This document shows, in pieces, positions 24,664-34,334 of a stretch of DNA of 36,503 nucleotides (its first letter is position 1; every line of letters begins with the position of its first letter). This stretch comes from an uncultured Desulfobacteraceae bacterium (GTDB taxonomy: Bacteria; Desulfobacterota; Desulfobacteria; Desulfobacterales; Desulfatirhabdiaceae). The stretch is taken from assembly GCA_903909505.1 (NCBI GenBank), contig CAIVVZ010000356.1, positions 1 to 36,503 on the forward strand, read 5' to 3'. The translations under genes and the position numbers were made by a program. The notes under the pieces are model-generated. The model was given only the letters and a program-made list of their open reading frames with translations. It did no database searches and had not been told where the DNA came from.

Positions 24664-26565
24664 ATGTGCGGAATCTGTGGTATCCTGAACACCGATGCCA
24701 ATGAAAACGTAATAACAGATGTTGTAACGAAGATGCTGAATCAAATGGTCCATAGAGGTCCCGATGACAGCGGGATTATGTGTTCGGGCCAATGTGGCAT
24801 TGGGATGCGCCGATTGAGTATTATCGATCTTAACTCGGGCAAACAACCCATTCACAACGAAGATGCATCAATGCATGTTGTTTTTAATGGTGAAATTTAC
24901 AATTACCGTGAATTGCGAAAAGGCCTGGAAGGTTATGGACACATTTTTTACACGAATTCAGATACAGAAGTAATCGTTCATTTATACGAGCAATTCGGCG
25001 AATCATGCCTGGATAAACTCCGCGGTATGTTCGCGTTTGCCTTGTGGGATGAGCGGGAACGATGTATTTTTCTGGCCGTTGACCGTTTGGGGATTAAGCC
25101 ACTTTACTACTCCTTTACAGACAGACAACTTGTTTTTGCATCAGAGTTGAACGCCATACCAAAGTCCAGCATCTTTAATGGAGAAATCGATTACCAGGCG
25201 CTGTCTCAATATCTTACTTTTGGGTATATTCCACCACCGTATTCCATTTATCGACACGTTCGCAAATTGATTCCTGGACATTTCTTGAAGTGGACATTGG
25301 GACGAGATCTGGTTGTTCATAAATACTGGAACCCTTCACTGGAGTGCAGCAATACGCAACGTTTCCGCCCTGTGGAACTTAAACATCATCTCTCTGAACT
25401 TCTTAAAGAGACTGTAAAATGTCACATGGTCAGTGATGTTCCGATTGGCGCATTGTTGAGCGGTGGGATTGATTCCAGTTCATTGGTGGCTTTGATGTCC
25501 GAATGTTCACCGGAACCGATCAGAACATTTTCAGTTCGATTTGCTGACAAGGCTTACGATGAGTCATCTAAGGCACAACTTGTTGCCAGGACTTTTAAGA
25601 CAGATCATCATACCCTGACATTGGAGCCTGAAAATGTAAACATGTTGCCCGAAATCATCAGGCATTTTGGAGAACCTTTTGCCGATCCGGCGGCGTTGCC
25701 GATGTACTACGTTTCTAAATTGGCCAGAGAACATGTTAAGGTCGTGTTTTCCGGTGATGGCGCGGATGAGCTTTTTTTGGGATATAAGCTTTTCCACGGC
25801 ATCCTTTTATCTGACTTGATACATCAATCTCCAGAATTCTTCAGATCAACGCTGAGTCGTGTTGTATCTCAGTATGCACCAAAATGCCGTTTATATGATG
25901 ATCTTTCTGTAATCACGAGGAAGCGGATATCAGATGCGTTACTAGACCCCAGGGAATCGTATTATAGCAAGGCCACCATGATAGGGATCAGCAACGTTGC
26001 CCCTTTTCTGTCCGAGGATGTATTTCGGGAGATTTGTCAAAAACGTCCGTATGATGTATTCGACCCTTATTTACACCCGTCTTCCGAGCCGTCAGACAGA
26101 AATATAATGAGACAGGTTGCAAATTGTGAAACTTTCGTCTCTTTGCCAGGGCGAATGCTGGTAAAGGTTGACAGAATGAGTATGGCGAATTCCCTGGAAG
26201 TCAGAGTGCCGTTTGTTGATCATGTATTGTACGATTTCGCATCATCGCTTCCGATAAAGTTGCGAATGCCAGGATACCGCTTAAAAGGACTATTGAAAGA
26301 TGCCATGAGATCACGGCTTCCCAAACGTATTCTTTATCAGCGCAAGAAAGGGTTTAATGTCCCACTGTCTGCTTGGGTAAAAGGGGACTTGCTGAACTTC
26401 GAGCGCGATATTTTTCTGAGCGATGAATGTCGGAGAAGCGGATTTTTTAATCATTCAGCAATCGAAAAATGGCTTTCTCAATCATCGCGTATGGATATCG
26501 GATATGGAAATTTGATGTGGTCCCTGATGGTATTGGCGATCTGGATCTCTCAAACAACGGATTAG
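24664..26565 (+). CDS. asnB: Asparagine synthetase-like glutamine amidotransferase
   Basis: From ATG 24664 (GAGAGGAA site upstream) the protein has 633 residues. It starts MCGICGI, giving the N-terminal nucleophile Cys2 of a class II glutamine amidotransferase, followed by NQMVHRGPDD and FNGEIYNYRELR. The synthetase half has the PP-loop SGGIDSS at about residue 266, FSGDGADELFLGY and the C-terminal RKKGFNVPLSAWVKG. All expected catalytic residues are visible. In polysaccharide loci such enzymes are often thought to amidate sugar carboxyls rather than make asparagine. An upstream in-frame ATG at 24568 lies inside the flippase gene and would block the essential N-terminal Cys, so it is rejected. 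Confidence 0.9.
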   Translation: MCGICGILNTDANENVITDVVTKMLNQMVHRGPDDSGIMCSGQCGIGMRRLSIIDLNSGKQPIHNEDASMHVVFNGEIYNYRELRKGLEGYGHIFYTNSDTEVIVHLYEQFGESCLDKLRGMFAFALWDERERCIFLAVDRLGIKPLYYSFTDRQLVFASELNAIPKSSIFNGEIDYQALSQYLTFGYIPPPYSIYRHVRKLIPGHFLKWTLGRDLVVHKYWNPSLECSNTQRFRPVELKHHLSELLKETVKCHMVSDVPIGALLSGGIDSSSLVALMSECSPEPIRTFSVRFADKAYDESSKAQLVARTFKTDHHTLTLEPENVNMLPEIIRHFGEPFADPAALPMYYVSKLAREHVKVVFSGDGADELFLGYKLFHGILLSDLIHQSPEFFRSTLSRVVSQYAPKCRLYDDLSVITRKRISDALLDPRESYYSKATMIGISNVAPFLSEDVFREICQKRPYDVFDPYLHPSSEPSDRNIMRQVANCETFVSLPGRMLVKVDRMSMANSLEVRVPFVDHVLYDFASSLPIKLRMPGYRLKGLLKDAMRSRLPKRILYQRKKGFNVPLSAWVKGDLLNFERDIFLSDECRRSGFFNHSAIEKWLSQSSRMDIGYGNLMWSLMVLAIWISQTTD

Positions 26566-26641
26566 CCCCGCGTATTTGGGAATCCGGGACAATCAACCGC
26601 GAAGATGAAAAACCCTTGCAGCCAATACATATCGGATTTTT

Positions 26642-27841
26642 ATGAAACAACATCAGATGTCCGAAAGCGTTATTGTTACTGGCATCCATAATATTAACAA
26701 CCTTGGGGTGATCAGGGGGTTGGCAAGAAAAGGAATATCCATCACCCTTCTGGATGTGGACCCCAGCAGCATGGTCAGACGCTCCAGATTTATTAATGAA
26801 CGACTGATTTGCCCCAACCCCCATAATTCAGAGGCGGCATTTATTGAGTTTCTCATTAAACTGGGAAGGCGTATTGATCATCAACCGGTGATTATTCCTA
26901 CAGGAGACGCAGAAGTCATGGCGCTTTCCAAACACAAGGATGAGTTGGATGCGTATTTTCGGATTCCGGTTTCCTCTTTTGACATTGTTGACCTTCTGGT
27001 AAATAAGAAACGTTTTTTTCTGGATATATCCCTAAAAGGCATTCCTTGTCCCAAATCCTATTTTCCGAATAGTGATGATGAAGCCAGGTATATAGCGGGT
27101 CATATTGAATGCCCTTTTATTGTCAAATCCGCTTATTCGCATGAATTCATCAGGCGGTTTCATAAAAAGGTTTTTGTCATTCACTCGATATCAGAATTTG
27201 AAACAGCCATAGAGCTTCTGAATGCCTCACAATTAGACTATTTTTTACAGGAAATCATTCCAGGCAATTCACTATTTCTCTTCTACGGCTATTTCAGCAG
27301 GAAGTCCGTTCCCTTGGGGCTATGCGGTTATGACAAGGTTCGGCAGTTTCCCATCGACTTTGGGATCGGAACAATATGCAGAAGTGTGATTCGACCTCAG
27401 CCAATTAATTTGGCTATCAAATTTCTTAGCGATATTCAATATCACGGGTTGGCTGAACCAGAATTTAAATTTGATCCGCGGGATGGTCAATTTAAACTAA
27501 TTGAGATCAACACCCGATCCGTAACTCAAACCTTGCTGGCCAATGCCTGTGGCGTTCCTGTGGAATATCTTGCCTATCTGGATTTGATCAAGGAAAATGT
27601 TGAACCGTTAACATCGGCAACTGAAGGCATACTGTGGATAGACGAGATTAATGAGATGCATTACCAGTTTTCCAGACTTCGACAGGGCTATTTTCCTTTT
27701 ACAGAGCTATCCGCAATCCTGAAGGAGAAAATAGTATTTGCCGGAGCGGCTTCGGATGATCCAATTCCGTTTCTAATAGGGTTAGCACATTTTTTTTATG
27801 AAAGATTCAATTCCCTTATAAATATGAATATTTTGAAATAA
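26642..27841 (+). CDS. ATP-grasp ligase
   Basis: The 399-residue protein resembles the carboxylate-amine ligases of the ATP-grasp superfamily (PurK/CarB or D-aspartate-ligase-like). It has an N-terminal pre-ATP-grasp domain (VIVTGIHNINNLGVIRGLAR, PVIIPTGDAEVMAL), the ATP-binding segment FIVKSAYSHEF near residue 160, and the metal-binding EPEFKFDPRDGQFKLIEINTR near residues 270-290, with E and N in the expected places. It would join an amine to a carboxylate with ATP, possibly an amino acid onto a uronic acid. No strong ribosome site is present; an internal ATG at 26657 is an alternative. It follows the amidotransferase gene by 76 bp. Confidence 0.8.
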   Translation: MKQHQMSESVIVTGIHNINNLGVIRGLARKGISITLLDVDPSSMVRRSRFINERLICPNPHNSEAAFIEFLIKLGRRIDHQPVIIPTGDAEVMALSKHKDELDAYFRIPVSSFDIVDLLVNKKRFFLDISLKGIPCPKSYFPNSDDEARYIAGHIECPFIVKSAYSHEFIRRFHKKVFVIHSISEFETAIELLNASQLDYFLQEIIPGNSLFLFYGYFSRKSVPLGLCGYDKVRQFPIDFGIGTICRSVIRPQPINLAIKFLSDIQYHGLAEPEFKFDPRDGQFKLIEINTRSVTQTLLANACGVPVEYLAYLDLIKENVEPLTSATEGILWIDEINEMHYQFSRLRQGYFPFTELSAILKEKIVFAGAASDDPIPFLIGLAHFFYERFNSLINMNILK

Positions 27842-27904
27842 ATTTATAATGAATTGTTTGAATCCAATTACCCAAATTCCCAATAGAAGAGAGAATTACT
27901 CATT

Positions 27905-30043
27905 ATGATCAGTAAAAAAGAATTTCTGGCAGATATTCTGTATAGCTCCAACATGGTCAATCTGTTCAAACGACTTCCGATGAGAAATAAATTGATCGTT
28001 TTTAATTACCATCGCATCCGATCGAAGGACTCCAGGTTATCAACGTCTTTTGATGATGGCGTCTATACGCTGGATTCAGATGAATTTTCACGACAAATCA
28101 AATGGTTAAAACATAATACCAATATATTGTCTGAAAAATCGTTGATTGACTGTTACAAAGATGGCGGGTTTGTTCATCCCGAATCATCTACTTCCAGCGT
28201 GGTGATTACCTTTGATGATGGATATCGGGACAATTATACGGTCGCCTATCCGATATTAAAATACCATGATGTTCCGGCCATACTGTTTGTGGCGACACAG
28301 ATGATCAATTCCCGCCAAGTAGCCTGGTGGGATATTATCGCATATCTCATCAAACACTGTTCCAAGCCGACCATCAGTTTTGATGGTCGTCAGTTCCTCA
28401 TGAAAACTCAGCGAAAGGAAGCCATCGCCTTTTTCCTTCAACGGATGAAGCAGGAACAATATGAGAAAACCAAATACTTACTGTCAGAGCTTTCCGAGGC
28501 CTGCGAAGTCGGGTTTCCAGATCCTGGGTTACAGAATAAGGAAATCCTTACCTGGGACGAGATTCGTGAAATGTCTCAACATCAAATTGCTATCGGGTCC
28601 CACACACATACGCACCGGGTGTTATCAACGTTAGACGTAAGCGCTCAAAAAGAAGAGATGCTTCTGTCCAAAATGATTATTGAGGAGAATATTGGTCAGC
28701 CGGTTCTAACCATTTCGTATCCGGTAGGTGAACCACACTATATCACCCCGGAAACATCTATAATTGCTGCTGCTTGTGGATATTTACTTGGATTTACGAC
28801 TAATACGGGTGTGAACTATTGGAACAGCATTCAACCGCATCTGGTAAAACGCATTGCTCGTCTGCTGGAGAAGGTTTCAACAGTATCCCTGTTGACTGTT
28901 TTGCCAGGGTTGTTTTCATGGGATTCTGCTGCAGCGGCACAGAAGAAAAGTATTGCAACTCATCCGACATACGCCGATTCTTACTATCGTCTGGGAATTA
29001 TTTATCTGGGCCAGGGAACAATTGATCAGGCAATCGATAGCTTCCAGAAAGCTCTACATTTTAATCCTGGTTACACAGAAGCCAGAATCAAGCTGGGAAT
29101 CAGCCAGGTGTTTGCAGGTCTCTACGATGAGGCTATAAAGAATTTTTCATTTATTCTTAAGGAGAAACCGGCGTTTGCAGATGTTCACTATTATCAGGGG
29201 ATTGTTTATTCCAGTCAAAATAAGATTGAAAAGGCCATTCAGTCTCTGGAAAAGGCAGTTCAGATTAATTCGGGTTATAAAGATGCATTGATAAAACTGG
29301 GTATTCTTTACTGTCAGCAGCAACGATTCAGCCTTGCGATGACAACGCTTGAGCGAGCTATGGACCTGGATCCTTTAGATCAGAATCTTAAATCCTTGGT
29401 TGATGCCTGGCGCAAAAACATTGCCGAGCATTGCGATACTCCAAGTATGTTGACCAATCTTTTTTCATCCTACATTAGCAGCCGCGATCAGATTGATGAA
29501 CTCATCAAAGGTTTTATATCGCACTTGAGTATCAGTCCAAACATTAATGATATTATGATCATGATTGAAAAAGGGGATTTTTCCAAAAACAACTTTGAAA
29601 ACCTGCTGCTCCTTTTTCAGGATTACAAGACAGCATTTCCGGAATATTCTGATATTCATTATATGGTGGGGATTCTTTATAAAAAGCTTGACTTCATCGA
29701 AGAAGCCGAACGATACTTATTAGAGTCTCTCAAGTTGAATCCGAATTATATAAAACCGAGACTGGAACTGTTCAACCTTTTAAGGGAACAGGGCAGATTT
29801 CAGGATGCCTTGGAACACGGGCTTTTACTGGATCAATTTAACCTCCTATATCCTGATCTATATTGTGGTCTGGGTGAAACTTGTTTGGAGCTATCCAGGT
29901 TTTCAGAAGCAGAACAATTTGCCAATAAAGCAATTTCTCTTTGCTCTGATTATAAAATGGCTTTGTTGTTAAACGAACGAATTCAGAATTCGCAAAAGTC
30001 TTATTCTGATTATTCACAAGGTTCTGATCACTCTGATTTATAA
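27905..30043 (+). CDS. Polysaccharide deacetylase fused to TPR repeats
   Basis: The 712-residue protein combines two parts. Residues 30-340 hold a NodB-type carbohydrate esterase 4 domain: FNYHRI, the metal-site TFDDGYRDNY at about 102-111, the SHTHTHRV motif near 236 and SYPVGEP near 277. Residues 355 to the end hold about seven TPR units, for instance ADSYYRLGIIYLGQGTIDQAI, ADVHYYQGIVYSSQNKIEKA, SDIHYMVGILYKKLDFIEEA and PDLYCGLGETCLELSRFSEA. No signal peptide is visible, which is unusual for a CE4 enzyme and could mean action on the cytoplasmic side. It would remove N-acetyl groups from the glycan, with the TPR part binding partner proteins, as in PgaB/PgaA-like systems. A GAGAGAA site precedes the ATG. 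Confidence 0.85.
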   Translation: MISKKEFLADILYSSNMVNLFKRLPMRNKLIVFNYHRIRSKDSRLSTSFDDGVYTLDSDEFSRQIKWLKHNTNILSEKSLIDCYKDGGFVHPESSTSSVVITFDDGYRDNYTVAYPILKYHDVPAILFVATQMINSRQVAWWDIIAYLIKHCSKPTISFDGRQFLMKTQRKEAIAFFLQRMKQEQYEKTKYLLSELSEACEVGFPDPGLQNKEILTWDEIREMSQHQIAIGSHTHTHRVLSTLDVSAQKEEMLLSKMIIEENIGQPVLTISYPVGEPHYITPETSIIAAACGYLLGFTTNTGVNYWNSIQPHLVKRIARLLEKVSTVSLLTVLPGLFSWDSAAAAQKKSIATHPTYADSYYRLGIIYLGQGTIDQAIDSFQKALHFNPGYTEARIKLGISQVFAGLYDEAIKNFSFILKEKPAFADVHYYQGIVYSSQNKIEKAIQSLEKAVQINSGYKDALIKLGILYCQQQRFSLAMTTLERAMDLDPLDQNLKSLVDAWRKNIAEHCDTPSMLTNLFSSYISSRDQIDELIKGFISHLSISPNINDIMIMIEKGDFSKNNFENLLLLFQDYKTAFPEYSDIHYMVGILYKKLDFIEEAERYLLESLKLNPNYIKPRLELFNLLREQGRFQDALEHGLLLDQFNLLYPDLYCGLGETCLELSRFSEAEQFANKAISLCSDYKMALLLNERIQNSQKSYSDYSQGSDHSDL

Positions 30044-30055
30044 GGATATAAAAAT

Positions 30056-31162
30056 ATGGCCAGCGACATATCAGTCTCCAATAATGACTCTTCTCTTAAT
30101 TTGAGGCGCTGCACCCGGTGCATTCTTCCGGAGACTTATCCGAGGATCGACTTCGACAACAATGGCGTTTGCAACTATTGCCGGGCCTATAATAAAATTA
30201 TTTATAAGAATGAACATAATTTTGATCTGTTATTAAAAAGCGTGCACTTTCAGGGCAATTTCGATTGTGTGGTTCCCCTGAGCGGAGGAAGGGATAGCAC
30301 GTTTGTACTTCATCAGATGGTTCGCCGATATGGACTGAAGCCAGTTGCGTATAACTATGACAATGGTTTTGTGAACCCTTTTGCTGTTCAGAACATGCAG
30401 GCAGCTTGTAATAAATTGGGGGTGAAGCTTGTTCGCCAGACCTCCCGGTTGCATAGCATCGCCCGGAAATGTTTCCTGAAAATCAATCTTAAAAAATCAC
30501 CACTTCATTTTCTGAGCACACTTTGTTATGGCTGCCAAAATACAATTTGGGGCGGTGCAATGAAATTGGCCAATGAACATGGTATCCCATTGATCGTGTC
30601 AGGAGAATCCAAAATTGAAGAAGCAGAATACAAGAAAATTCAACTGAATCAATTACAGGAGAATACTCAGGACATACTGAAAGTTGCATTGAAATCGCCT
30701 TTTCTTTATAGTTTTGGAAAATGTGCAAAAATGTTATTCTGTCTGCGATATCCTTCTAAGGAGACCGCTTTAAATGCTGTTCAAACTGTGCGCTTATTTG
30801 ATTATGCCCGCTACGACGAAAAACAATTTTTAACAGCTCTCAACGATGATCTTGAATGGCAAAGCGACAAGCATACTACATGGCGATTTGACTGCTTTAT
30901 TCACAACGTTATCCTTCTAATGACTTATCAGTTAATGGGCATGACAGAGTGGGATGACTATTGCAGTGTGGAAATTCGGGAAGACATGATGACGCGAGAT
31001 GCGGCGCTTGAACGAATATCCCGATTTGCGGACTACCGTAATCAGAGCTTGCCTAAACTCGATGAAATTCTTTACCAAATGGAACTCAATCAGAGCGAAC
31101 GCCATAAAATTCTTTCTTTTGTTTCCCAATCCCCCCAGTTGGAAAACAAATGGGGCGTATAA
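30056..31162 (+). CDS. N-acetyl sugar amidotransferase (WbpG-like)
   Basis: The 368-residue protein has two CxxC pairs (C19/C22 and C39/C42) that would bind zinc, followed by the PP-loop PLSGGRDST near residues 74-82. Further family features are YNYDNGFVNPFAVQN, TLCYGCQNTIW and IVSGESKIEEAEY. This is the layout of the WbpG/PseA/LegG type of amidotransferases, which convert an N-acetyl group of a sugar to an acetamidino group using ammonia from a HisH/HisF-like pair. No such partner genes are in the window, so the nitrogen may come from the asparagine-synthetase-like protein or from elsewhere. It follows the deacetylase gene by 12 bp. The enzyme is cytoplasmic. Confidence 0.85.
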   Translation: MASDISVSNNDSSLNLRRCTRCILPETYPRIDFDNNGVCNYCRAYNKIIYKNEHNFDLLLKSVHFQGNFDCVVPLSGGRDSTFVLHQMVRRYGLKPVAYNYDNGFVNPFAVQNMQAACNKLGVKLVRQTSRLHSIARKCFLKINLKKSPLHFLSTLCYGCQNTIWGGAMKLANEHGIPLIVSGESKIEEAEYKKIQLNQLQENTQDILKVALKSPFLYSFGKCAKMLFCLRYPSKETALNAVQTVRLFDYARYDEKQFLTALNDDLEWQSDKHTTWRFDCFIHNVILLMTYQLMGMTEWDDYCSVEIREDMMTRDAALERISRFADYRNQSLPKLDEILYQMELNQSERHKILSFVSQSPQLENKWGV

Positions 31163-31327
31163 CCTATCTTCAATTTTGCTGGAATGCTTGAGCTTTGTTT
31201 TTTGGAAATGTTAAAATATATGCTTTACCTAAAATCTGCTGCTTTCTTCTTCTCGATTTAAAGGGGCAACTCAAGCGAAGGGTGGAACGACATAGCAGTG
31301 AAACATCATAATCTTTGGACGGTCAAG

Positions 31328-32533
31328 ATGAAATTACTTATTGTCATTCCAGCCCTTAATGAAGAAGAAAGCATTGAAAGCATTATAACTCGTTCCCTGA
31401 ATGCACGCACAACCATCGCCCTTAAATCTCCCGTTACTGAAGTTGATATTACCGTAGTGAGCGACGGATCCACAGACCGAACAGTGGAAATTGATAGTCG
31501 ATATACTGACCAGATCAAACTCATTGTGTTTGAAAAAAATCGCGGATATGGGGCTGCGATTAAGGAGGGCTGGGAGCAATCCAACGCGGACTTACTGGGT
31601 TTTGTTGACGCGGATGGTACCTGTGACCCGGAGTTCTTTGCCGATCTCTGCCTGGCGCTGGAACGGGACCGGTCGGATGTGGCTTTGGGAAACCGCATGC
31701 ATTCTCAAAGCCGGATGCCCCCGATTCGCCGGCTGGGTAACTATGTCTTCGCTCATATGCTCACCTTCTTTTCGGACGTTAAAGTGCGAGACACTGCTAG
31801 CGGCATGCGAGTGGTACGCCGGACCAGCCTTCCCAAGCTCATGCCCTTGCCTGATGGCCTCCACTTCACTCCGGCCATGAGCGCCCGAGCCATTTTGGAC
31901 GATGATCTCAAAATCTCCGAAGCGGACATGCCCTATCATGAACGAGCCGGGACATCAAAGCTAAAAGTTTGGAAAGATGGGGTTCGTTTTTTAAAGACCA
32001 TCATGGAATCCGCTTTTCTTTACCGCCCATCCGGGCCGATTGAGATCATCGGTCTTTTGTCTCTGGGGGTGGCGGCCTTCCTAATGCTTTTTCCCATACT
32101 CTATTATTTCCGGACCCGGACCGTCGCAGAGTGGATGATATACCGGTTTGTTGTCAGCAGCCTATTCGGAACGATCGCCTGCCTGTTGTTTAGCGCAGGC
32201 CACCTCTGTCGTCGGATTGTGTATCTGGTGTTGTTCAATCGGTGCCGTGACCTCCGCCAGGATATCTTGGGCCGGTTTCTAAATTTGCATATCTTCTGGT
32301 ATGTTACCTTTTTCCTTTTTCTCGTGGGAGGGCTATTGGTTCTTCCCAGCTTTAAAGAATTGGTCCTCACCGGAGCCACTTATGAGCACTGGTCAAGATT
32401 CATTGTGATGTCTTTTCTGTATTCCATCGCCGTCATTCTGATTGGCACTAAAGTTATCGACTATTCCTTAAATCTTCTGGCCGCCCGTCTGGATTATTTA
32501 AACCGCCAGGAACGCCGGGAATCTATTGATTAA
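31328..32533 (+). CDS. Membrane-attached glycosyltransferase family 2
   Basis: The protein has 401 residues from ATG 31328 or 411 from GTG 31298. A GT2 (GT-A fold) domain covers residues 1-230: IVIPALNEEESI, VSDGSTDRT with the donor Asp, GYGAAIKEGWEQS, and the DXD-like DADGTCDP. Four hydrophobic segments follow near the C-terminus, so the enzyme is tied to the membrane as in DPM1-type and GtrB-type glycosyltransferases that load a polyprenyl carrier. The ATG is favoured because the family begins with the strand directly after it, but the ribosome sites of both starts are weak. The gap behind it (32534-32714) shows no gene, and base composition becomes AT-rich there. Confidence 0.85.
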   Translation: MKLLIVIPALNEEESIESIITRSLNARTTIALKSPVTEVDITVVSDGSTDRTVEIDSRYTDQIKLIVFEKNRGYGAAIKEGWEQSNADLLGFVDADGTCDPEFFADLCLALERDRSDVALGNRMHSQSRMPPIRRLGNYVFAHMLTFFSDVKVRDTASGMRVVRRTSLPKLMPLPDGLHFTPAMSARAILDDDLKISEADMPYHERAGTSKLKVWKDGVRFLKTIMESAFLYRPSGPIEIIGLLSLGVAAFLMLFPILYYFRTRTVAEWMIYRFVVSSLFGTIACLLFSAGHLCRRIVYLVLFNRCRDLRQDILGRFLNLHIFWYVTFFLFLVGGLLVLPSFKELVLTGATYEHWSRFIVMSFLYSIAVILIGTKVIDYSLNLLAARLDYLNRQERRESID

Positions 32534-32714
32534 GGCATGGGAATGGGAACGCTAATTGAACAAGGCCCCTCAGTCAGCGGGAGAGCTCTTTGGAAATCAC
32601 GGAATCGAAGCAGCTTGTAACGAACCATCGAGGTTGTTATTTGGAAGTAAACCATCAGGGCTCGTGATTAATGTATAAACTCATAACAAATAAAATAGGA
32701 GCTGTATAGTTACT

Positions 32715-34201
32715 ATGAATATTCATCGGATAATTGTAGGCTTCCTAATTTTAATTGTTGGTTTGTTTTACTTTCTAACAGTTCGTGAAGGGTTTAGTTA
32801 TATATGGGGTGGAGATTTTAGTTTATATATTCTCCATGCAAAAAATATTTCAGAAGGAAAGCCGTACGAACATACTGGATATATATATAATCCATCATAT
32901 CCATATTTAAGCCCCAAAACCTACCCTCCGGTTTTCCCTTTGCTTCTGACACCGGTATATATGATATTTGGACTAGACTTTCAAGCAATGAAAACAATTC
33001 CAATAATTACATTTTTGTTGTCACTGTTTTTTATTTATCTTAATTTTAAGGATAAATTGCCGTTTTATTCTGTTCTGTCAATGTTGGCATGATAGGATTT
33101 AATTTTTATTTTTGGGATTATAAGGATAATATTCTATCGGACTTTCCTTTTCTTTTATTTAGCTACGCATGTTTATATCTTGCTGAAAAGACGTTTGGTG
33201 CAAAAGATAATCTAAAATTATCTGTAGTTTTAGCATTTGTAACAGGACTCTTTTTATACCTATCTTATGGTACGAGAAGTGTTGGCATTGTATTATTGCC
33301 CTCTATTCTATTTGCCGATGTTATCAATTGTAAAAAACTATCGTTTAAAAGTTTGATTATTTTATCAGTATTCTTATTATTGGCTTCTTTGCAAAATCTG
33401 TATATTCATAGTGATGGATCTTATTTCGATCAGCTATATATTAATCATTCTGTATTCATAGGAAATATTAAAGGTTACATCTGCTGTATGATTGATTTCT
33501 GGAATAACGGTTTTTCGACCACCATTAATAAAATAGTATTTACTGTTTTTAGTTTGTTTGCTTTGTTGGGATTTCTATTTCGAATAAAAAAGATGGGTAG
33601 TTATGAAATTTATTTGCTTTTATACTCTGCAATCATTTTAGTTTACCCTGTCTATCAAGGAACAAGGTATTTAATTCCGATAATTCCGCTTTATTTATTT
33701 TACCTTTTTTATTTTTTCACTAAATTGACTTATTTTTCGCGTATAAAATTATTTGCGAATACTTCCTCTCTGTTAGTATATATTGTAATAGGGTTAGTTG
33801 GAATTACGTACGGGCTGTATTACTATAAAAACGGGCTGCCTGTTTTTAAGCAAGGAATATACAAAAATGAAAGCCAGGAGCTTTTTAAATTTATCAAATC
33901 TAATACAAATGATAGTGATGTTATTGTTTTTAGCAGGCCAAGAGTTATGGCATTAATGACATCAAGGAGCGCGACAGCTTACCATCAGCCTGAACAAGAT
34001 GAAGATCTGTGGAGATTTTTTCGCGAAATTAATGCTTCTTATGCTGTTGAGCCAAGAGGTGATGTTGTTGAGGAGATTGATGGAAATAAGAATAAATATT
34101 TAAGTTCATTTATTTCAAGAAATAGTAGTGAATTTATAACCTTATTTCACAATTCAGATTTTAACATATATAAAATCAACAAGCTTCCCAATTTAGAATA
34201 A
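32715..34201 (+). pseudogene. GT39-like polytopic membrane protein split by a -1 frameshift
   Basis: Two abutting frames, 32715-33092 (125 codons) and 33089-34201 (370 codons), look like halves of one membrane glycosyltransferase. The first has a signal-anchor helix and then WGGDFSLYILHAKNISEGKPY, the acidic first loop of GT39/ArnT-type enzymes. The second opens with FNFYFWDYKDNILSDFPFLL, which is internal in such proteins, followed by about eight hydrophobic helices and a soluble C-terminus. The joint is ATGA, and the second frame is at -1 to the first. One lost base near 33085 explains it; independent translation by coupling is possible but leaves the first part useless. Base composition is clearly lower in GC than the genes before it. 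Confidence 0.65.
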
Positions 34202-34334
34202 ATTGACCTGGAAGGAATAACGGAACATGCAATCGAATTTGACGGCAGTGTGCGAGTGATTGCGTTTTGTGGCAATATTTATGGTCGTCGTCACTCACTT
34301 TATTGTTCTGAAGCATTTTAAGAATCGAAGAATA

